17,550 nucleotides of DNA from an uncultured Microcaldota archaeon (GTDB taxonomy: Archaea; Micrarchaeota; Micrarchaeia; Anstonellales; Bilamarchaeaceae). Made by a program: the position numbers and the translations under genes. Location: positions 1 to 17,550 of the forward strand of contig CAILMU010000118.1 of assembly GCA_903835325.1 (NCBI GenBank). Direction: 5' to 3'. Positions 14,178 through 17,550 of this stretch are shown piece by piece. How positions within the stretch are numbered: the stretch's first letter is position 1; every line of letters begins with the position of its first letter. Below the pieces are notes generated by a model that had not been told where the DNA came from, did no database searches, and saw only the letters and a list, made by a program, of their open reading frames with translations.

Positions 14178-14646
14178 TCCTGAGCTTCACGAACGCGAAC
14201 CCTGCGAAGAGGAGCACGAACGCCGTTGATGACCCGGGGCAGCTATTCTCGATCTCGCCGCATTTTATGGCCGCCTTCTTTATGCACTCGTCTGCGGAAG
14301 AGTAGCACACACCAACGGATCCTTCCTGGCAATCGGCCTTGTCATCCCCGCTCCCGTACTGGGCCGTGCAGGCCTGCAGATCCGCAGCGCAAGTATCCAC
14401 CTGAGGGCATTTCCCAGCGGCATACTGCGTGCTCATTATCGGATAACCAGCGCTTACACATGCTGTCCCGGATGATTGCATGCCCTGCTGGCAGCTCTTG
14501 TCTATCTTGCCATTGCTATCGAAAGAGCAGGAACTGCACGCCTTGTTGTAGGCATCCCGGGCGCATCCTGCGAAGGAGACGCTTGCAAGCGAGAGAAACG
14601 CGATCGCAACCACTAACCCGAAAATCGATTGTCGCAGACTTATCAT
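14173..14646 (-). CDS. Cysteine-rich secreted protein with C-terminal membrane tail
   Basis: A 157-aa protein of unrecognised family. Residues 1-26 are a signal peptide (MISLRQ, hydrophobic core, SFA). The first mature residues are GC, so cleavage before Cys28 as a lipoprotein is an alternative (FAGC is near a lipobox). There are thirteen cysteines (28, 37, 40, 52, 63, 80, 86, 93, 106, 114, 121, 129, 136). C-x6-C recurs at 86-93, 106-114 (with one extra residue) and 114-121. The C-terminus is SCPGSS, a hydrophobic stretch (141-153) and KLRK, resembling the CGP-CTERM sorting tails of Thermococcales. The frame is open to 14691, but the ATG at 14646 has a TATA box about 26 bp upstream and starts the signal peptide cleanly. 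It resembles the protein at 662-1033. Confidence 0.75.
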   Translation of the reverse strand: MISLRQSIFGLVVAIAFLSLASVSFAGCARDAYNKACSSCSFDSNGKIDKSCQQGMQSSGTACVSAGYPIMSTQYAAGKCPQVDTCAADLQACTAQYGSGDDKADCQEGSVGVCYSSADECIKKAAIKCGEIENSCPGSSTAFVLLFAGFAFVKLRK

Positions 14647-14666
14647 GGTTCGCACTAGGGAGAGAA

Positions 14667-14677
14667 GATTAAAAAAA
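14667..14677 (-). promoter_or_regulatory. TATA-like element for the second cysteine-rich gene
   Basis: On the minus strand this reads TTTTTTTAATC, centred about 26 bp before the ATG at 14646. It also lies in the T-rich tract that follows the hairpin after the SpeD-like gene, so one stretch may both end that transcript and start the next. Confidence 0.45.
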
Positions 14678-14678
14678 G

Positions 14679-14708
14679 GATTCAAAAACAACGCGCGGAT
14701 TTTCGCGC
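14679..14708 (-). terminator. Hairpin plus T-tract after the SpeD-like gene
   Basis: On the minus strand GCGCG and CGCGC pair around AAAATC, followed by GTTGTTTTTG and, slightly further, seven Ts. It sits 12 bp past the SpeD-like stop codon and resembles an intrinsic terminator. Confidence 0.45.
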
Positions 14709-14719
14709 AACCCGATAGT

Positions 14720-15145
14720 TCAGTTCTTCGCCCTCGCCACCATGACCTCTTTGGCCTGGGTGCCGATCATCCTGACCTTGGGCCTCGCATCGGTTGCCCT
14801 AGTGTAAAGGACTCCGTGCCACTCTGTGATGCTGAATTTCTGGTTCAGGAGCTCCACCACCTTGCCGTGGTCGAACTCCTTGCAGGAGTACAGGTCGAAG
14901 TATATCTCGTTGGTCTCAGAGAAGAAATGCAGGGAGCAGTGCGATGTGGTTATCATCTGCACGAAGCTCTGCCCGGGAAAATCGAGGTCTTCGGCATCGG
15001 CCCAGTTCAAGGGGCCCAAGGGCTTCATGTTGATCTCTTTCAACAGCCTATCAACGAAACGCTGCGTCTCTTCCCGAGGCAAAGCCTTGAAAGATGGGGA
15101 GACCTTGGCGTTCACGGTCATGTGTATGTGTTCCAATTTCGCCAT
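14720..15145 (-). CDS. SpeD-like pyruvoyl-dependent decarboxylase homologue (AdoMet decarboxylase family)
   Basis: A 141-aa protein, close to the size of class-1b SpeD, which decarboxylates S-adenosylmethionine for polyamine synthesis. The core TTSHCSLHFF gives Ser68 as the probable self-cleavage serine and pyruvoyl source, then His73. Cys88 follows in FDLYSC. The spacings (Ser+5 = His, His+15 = Cys) equal Ser63/His68/Cys83 of the T. maritima enzyme. The residue before the serine is Thr67 instead of the usual Glu, and HTWPE is replaced by HFFSE. Some SpeD paralogues in archaea and bacteria have become arginine or ornithine decarboxylases, so the substrate is open. The frame extends to 15262 with a Lys/Phe-rich stretch; AGGATG before 15145 and a TATA box outside it favour 15145. 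No speE is nearby. Confidence 0.78.
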   Translation of the reverse strand: MAKLEHIHMTVNAKVSPSFKALPREETQRFVDRLLKEINMKPLGPLNWADAEDLDFPGQSFVQMITTSHCSLHFFSETNEIYFDLYSCKEFDHGKVVELLNQKFSITEWHGVLYTRATDARPKVRMIGTQAKEVMVARAKN

Positions 15146-15179
15146 TTTGCATCCTTGCTTCTTTTTCTCGCGGAATATG

Positions 15180-15189
15180 TTTTTAAATG
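15180..15189 (-). promoter_or_regulatory. TATA box for the SpeD-like gene
   Basis: On the minus strand this reads CATTTAAAAA, centred about 39 bp before the ATG at 15145. The short leader carries AGGATG. It supports the shorter start for this protein. Confidence 0.4.
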
Positions 15190-15356
15190 TTTTCGCATTT
15201 TTTTCGCGCGCCAGCCGTTTTTCGAAAAATATCTTGTAAAAAAAGTTTTTCAGCATAAACAAATCCGGCCCTGCTTATCGAAAGAATAGTTTTTTATTAT
15301 CCCTGCTACCAATAAAATCTACGGGCTTGCGGGAGCTCGAATTCTTCAAGAAAAAC

Positions 15357-15362
15357 AAGGTG
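15357..15362 (+). promoter_or_regulatory. Shine-Dalgarno deciding the epimerase start
   Basis: AAGGTG lies 6 nt before the ATG at 15369. The alternative TTG at 15327 has no comparable site, so 15369 is taken as the start. Confidence 0.6.
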
Positions 15363-15368
15363 CCGTTT

Positions 15369-16049
15369 ATGGAGCCAGAGGTATTACCAGCCATACTTGT
15401 CAAGACAAGGCCGGAACTCCTCTCGCGAATCCTTCTTGTGAAAGACCTTGTGCGGACCATCCAGATAGATGTCATGGACAATGTCTTCGTGCCGAACAAG
15501 ACCGTCGGTATTGAAGATCTCATCGGCCTCCCGCCTCTTCCAAAAGGCGTGCGCTACGAGTTCCACTGGATGGTGAAGAATCCGGAGCGATGGATAGTCC
15601 GTATAGACGGCCCCTGGACCCACATCGTGCATGTCGAGACGATAGAATCGGCAGGACATTTCGCTGATATCCGCCGCACGGTGCAAGCGTCCGGCGGAAA
15701 GCTCGCGCTCGCCCTGAACCCGGAAACGCCGCTCGAAAATCTCGGTCCTTTCATCAAAAACGTGAAGATGGTCCTGGTGATGACCGTGCACCCTGGTTTT
15801 TCCGGGCAGAAATACATCTATGAGATGGGGGATAAGACGAAAGCCCTCCGCGCGCAATTCCCGAATCTCGATATCGAAGTGGATGGCGGGATTAATCTGG
15901 AGACGATCGGGCACGCATGCTCGAACGGGGCCAACATGCTCGCGGCAGCAAGCGCGATATTCTCTTCAGTTGATATTCCAGGGGCGATAAAAGCCCTGAG
16001 AAAGGCAGCTAAATCAGGAATCCCGGTGATCCACGATGACGAATCCTAA
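15369..16049 (+). CDS. rpe: Ribulose-phosphate 3-epimerase family protein
   Basis: It interconverts ribulose-5-phosphate and xylulose-5-phosphate in the non-oxidative pentose phosphate pathway. It is a 226-aa TIM barrel. Family blocks seen are IQIDVMDNVFVPN (31-43), FHWMVKNPE (65-73), LALNPETPLENL (114-125), LVMTVHPGFSGQKYI (136-150, phosphate loop) and EVDGGIN (170-176). The metal ligands of this family are His-x-Asp, His and Asp. Asp34, His66 and Asp172 are present, but the first histidine is Gln32 here. The enzyme may hold its metal differently, be weak, or act on a related sugar phosphate. Its stop overlaps the transketolase start by 14 nt, so it is the first gene of a three-gene operon. 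AAGGTG sets the start. Confidence 0.85.
   Translation: MEPEVLPAILVKTRPELLSRILLVKDLVRTIQIDVMDNVFVPNKTVGIEDLIGLPPLPKGVRYEFHWMVKNPERWIVRIDGPWTHIVHVETIESAGHFADIRRTVQASGGKLALALNPETPLENLGPFIKNVKMVLVMTVHPGFSGQKYIYEMGDKTKALRAQFPNLDIEVDGGINLETIGHACSNGANMLAAASAIFSSVDIPGAIKALRKAAKSGIPVIHDDES
16025..16032 (+). promoter_or_regulatory. Shine-Dalgarno for the transketolase N-terminal subunit, inside rpe
   Basis: GGTGATCC matches the archaeal 16S 3' end closely and lies inside the rpe reading frame, just before the ATG at 16036. It supports 16036 over the second in-frame ATG at 16051. Confidence 0.6.
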
Positions 16050-16890
16050 GATGACCGATATCAAGCAACTAAAGCTGAAGGCGAATGCCATACGGCAGGA
16101 TATCATCCGCATGCTCGTGGAAGCGAAAAGCGGGCACCCTGCCGGTTCGCTCGGCATGGCCGACATCTTCGCCGCGCTGTATTTCAATGTCATGGACCAT
16201 GATCCGAAGAACCCTGCCCTGGGCGGCCGGGACCGGCTGGTCCTATCGAACGGCCATATCTGCCCTGTCCTCTATGCCGCGCTCGCGGAATCAGGTTATT
16301 TCCCGAAAGACAAACTCCTCACCCTGCGCAAATTCGGATCCCCATTGCAAGGCCACCCGCATTATGGGGCGCTCCCCGGAATTGAAAACTCCTCCGGCCC
16401 CCTCGGCCAGGGGATTTCGCAGGCCGTCGGGATGGCATTGGTTTCAAAACGCGAAAAAAAACCATTGCACGTCTATTCGCTCCTCGGCGATGGCGAGATA
16501 AACGAAGGCCAAGTATGGGAAGCGTTCCTCCTCGTATCGAAATTCAAGCTCGACAACCTGGTCGTGATAATCGACCGCAACAACATCCAGATCGACGGCA
16601 CAAGCGATGATGTGCTTCCGCTCGAGCCTTTGGCAGACAAATGCCGCTCGTTTGGCTTCGAAGTGCTCGAGATTGATGGCAACGACATGAAATCCATCCT
16701 GAAGGGATTCGAGCAGGCAAAAAAAGTGAAAGGAAAGCCAGTCATGATAATCGCCAAGACCGTCTGCGGGAACTGCGTCTCGTTCATGGAAGGCAAGTAC
16801 GGCTGGCATGGAAAAAGCCCGAGCAAAGAGGAAGGGGAAACCGCCATAAGTGAGCTCATAGACGAGCAGAAAAAGCTGGAGGCGATGTGA
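16036..16890 (+). CDS. Transketolase, N-terminal subunit
   Basis: Transketolase moves two-carbon units between sugar phosphates using thiamine diphosphate. In many archaea it is split; this 284-aa half binds the diphosphate and metal. Seen are KSGHPAGSLGMADIFAALYF (31-50), LSNGHICPVLYA (69-80), the ThDP motif starting GDGEINEGQVWEA (150-162) and ending IDRNN (178-182), and the conserved substrate histidines in GHPH (105-108). No residue expected for this half is missing. It overlaps rpe by 14 nt and its TGA directly precedes the ATG of the C-terminal subunit, so the three proteins are translationally linked. Confidence 0.95.
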   Translation: MTNPKMTDIKQLKLKANAIRQDIIRMLVEAKSGHPAGSLGMADIFAALYFNVMDHDPKNPALGGRDRLVLSNGHICPVLYAALAESGYFPKDKLLTLRKFGSPLQGHPHYGALPGIENSSGPLGQGISQAVGMALVSKREKKPLHVYSLLGDGEINEGQVWEAFLLVSKFKLDNLVVIIDRNNIQIDGTSDDVLPLEPLADKCRSFGFEVLEIDGNDMKSILKGFEQAKKVKGKPVMIIAKTVCGNCVSFMEGKYGWHGKSPSKEEGETAISELIDEQKKLEAM

Positions 16891-17550
16891 ATGGAAGGGC
16901 ATTCTGCAAACACGAATCTCGTTCCCGACCCGTTCGCTCCAACAATAATAAAAAAAGCGAGCAGAGACGGTTTCGGAAAAGCACTTGTAGAGATTGGCGA
17001 AAAAGACCCGAACGTCTGGGTGCTCACCGCAGACGTTTCCGAATCCACCCGCACCCACTGGTTCGCTGAAAAATTCCCGGACCGTTTCGTCCAGTGCGGC
17101 GTCTCCGAGCAGAACATGGCGGGTGTCGCCGCCGGCATCGCGACCTGCGGAAAGAAGGCGTTCATATCGGCTTTCGGCGCATTCTCGCCGGGGCGCAATT
17201 TCGACCAGATCCGCGTCTCGATATGCTACAGCAACCTCGATGTCAAGATACACGCGTCTCACTGCGGCCTCAGCGTAGGCCCTGATGGCGCATCGCACCA
17301 GATATTAGAGGATATCGCGATGATGCGCGCGCTTCCAAACATGACCGTGCTTGTACCTAGCGATGTGGAGCAAACAAAGAAAGCGACAATCGAAGCAGCC
17401 AAACTCAAAACGCCGGTTTATATCCGCACCTCCCGCGAGAATTCGCCCGTCTTCACCACTCCACAAACCCCGTTCGAGGTAGGGAGAGCGAACGTGTACA
17501 GGGAAGGGAAAGACGTCGCGATCTTCGCATGCGGTCTTCAAGTCTACGAA
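16891..17550 (+). CDS. Transketolase, C-terminal subunit, truncated by the window edge
   Basis: The pyrimidine-binding half of the split transketolase. The frame is open for 220 codons from the ATG at 16891 to the window end; about 90-100 residues and the stop lie outside. Seen are VLTADVSEST (44-53), the catalytic glutamate Glu73 in CGVSEQNMAGVAAGIA, FGAFSPGRNFDQIRVS and HCGLSVGPDGASHQ, all typical of transketolase/DXPS central domains. The ATG begins directly after the TGA of the N-terminal subunit, with GGAGG at 16878-16882 as ribosome site. Which phosphosugars are used cannot be read, but the neighbouring epimerase fits xylulose-5-phosphate. Confidence 0.94.
   Translation, partial: MEGHSANTNLVPDPFAPTIIKKASRDGFGKALVEIGEKDPNVWVLTADVSESTRTHWFAEKFPDRFVQCGVSEQNMAGVAAGIATCGKKAFISAFGAFSPGRNFDQIRVSICYSNLDVKIHASHCGLSVGPDGASHQILEDIAMMRALPNMTVLVPSDVEQTKKATIEAAKLKTPVYIRTSRENSPVFTTPQTPFEVGRANVYREGKDVAIFACGLQVYE

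Noticed and set aside
15146..15262. N-terminal extension of the SpeD-like protein by 39 residues
   Set aside because: The translation is Lys/Phe-rich from A/T-rich intergenic DNA and contains the probable TATA box; the ATG at 15145 has a ribosome site and begins the conserved region.

Overview
The window looks archaeal. It carries an archaeal-type PheT, separate alpha and beta genes for ADP-forming acetyl-CoA synthetase, an Ogg2-type DNA glycosylase, an archaeal-type thiolase, a transketolase split into two genes, an MJ1317-like MFS transporter, and TATA boxes centred about 26-28 bp before many start codons (leaderless transcription). The DNA is moderately GC-rich and the gene order is mosaic, with short operons. 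Small cysteine-rich exported proteins and a divergent SpeD-like protein would fit a DPANN-type lineage (for example Diapherotrites or Micrarchaeota). That placement is inference; the sequence itself only shows 'archaeon'. No rRNA, tRNA, CRISPR array, insertion sequence or integrase was seen, and no gene-free stretch reaches 300 bp.

Region 1 (1-2166) is a cell-surface block: a truncated membrane protein with an ectodomain (minus), a 123-aa cysteine-rich secreted protein (plus), and a membrane-anchored ComEC-like metallo-beta-lactamase-fold protein (minus). The last two are convergent and share one CTAG as their stop codons. Region 2 (2207-5741, plus) holds an MFS transporter, a HEPN-like protein, an APC amino-acid permease and a small PLDc_N-type membrane protein. 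Region 3 (5777-7005, minus) holds an Ogg2 DNA glycosylase and a PduO-type cobalamin adenosyltransferase. Region 4 (7131-9155, plus) is an acdB-acdA operon that makes ATP from acetyl-CoA. Region 5 (9156-9521) holds a 20-bp perfect palindrome touching a TATA box and a 78-aa Cas2/VapD-like small protein. Region 6 (9587-12635, minus) is pheT and purF; purF shares one symmetric TATA element with a divergent small two-TM protein. Region 7 (13003-15145) is a thiolase, a second cysteine-rich secreted protein and a SpeD-like pyruvoyl decarboxylase homologue. Region 8 (15369-17550, plus) is an operon of ribulose-phosphate 3-epimerase and both transketolase halves; the last runs off the window.

Metabolically the pieces fit together. 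The epimerase and transketolase make pentose phosphate, which feeds PRPP to PurF. Acetyl-CoA connects the ADP-forming synthetase (energy) with the thiolase (first mevalonate step for archaeal lipids). The items most worth following up are the two cysteine-rich exported proteins with C-x6-C motifs and a short C-terminal membrane tail, the palindrome-controlled Cas2-like gene, the SpeD homologue with an intact catalytic triad but an altered cleavage-site residue, the HEPN protein, and the epimerase lacking its first metal-binding histidine.
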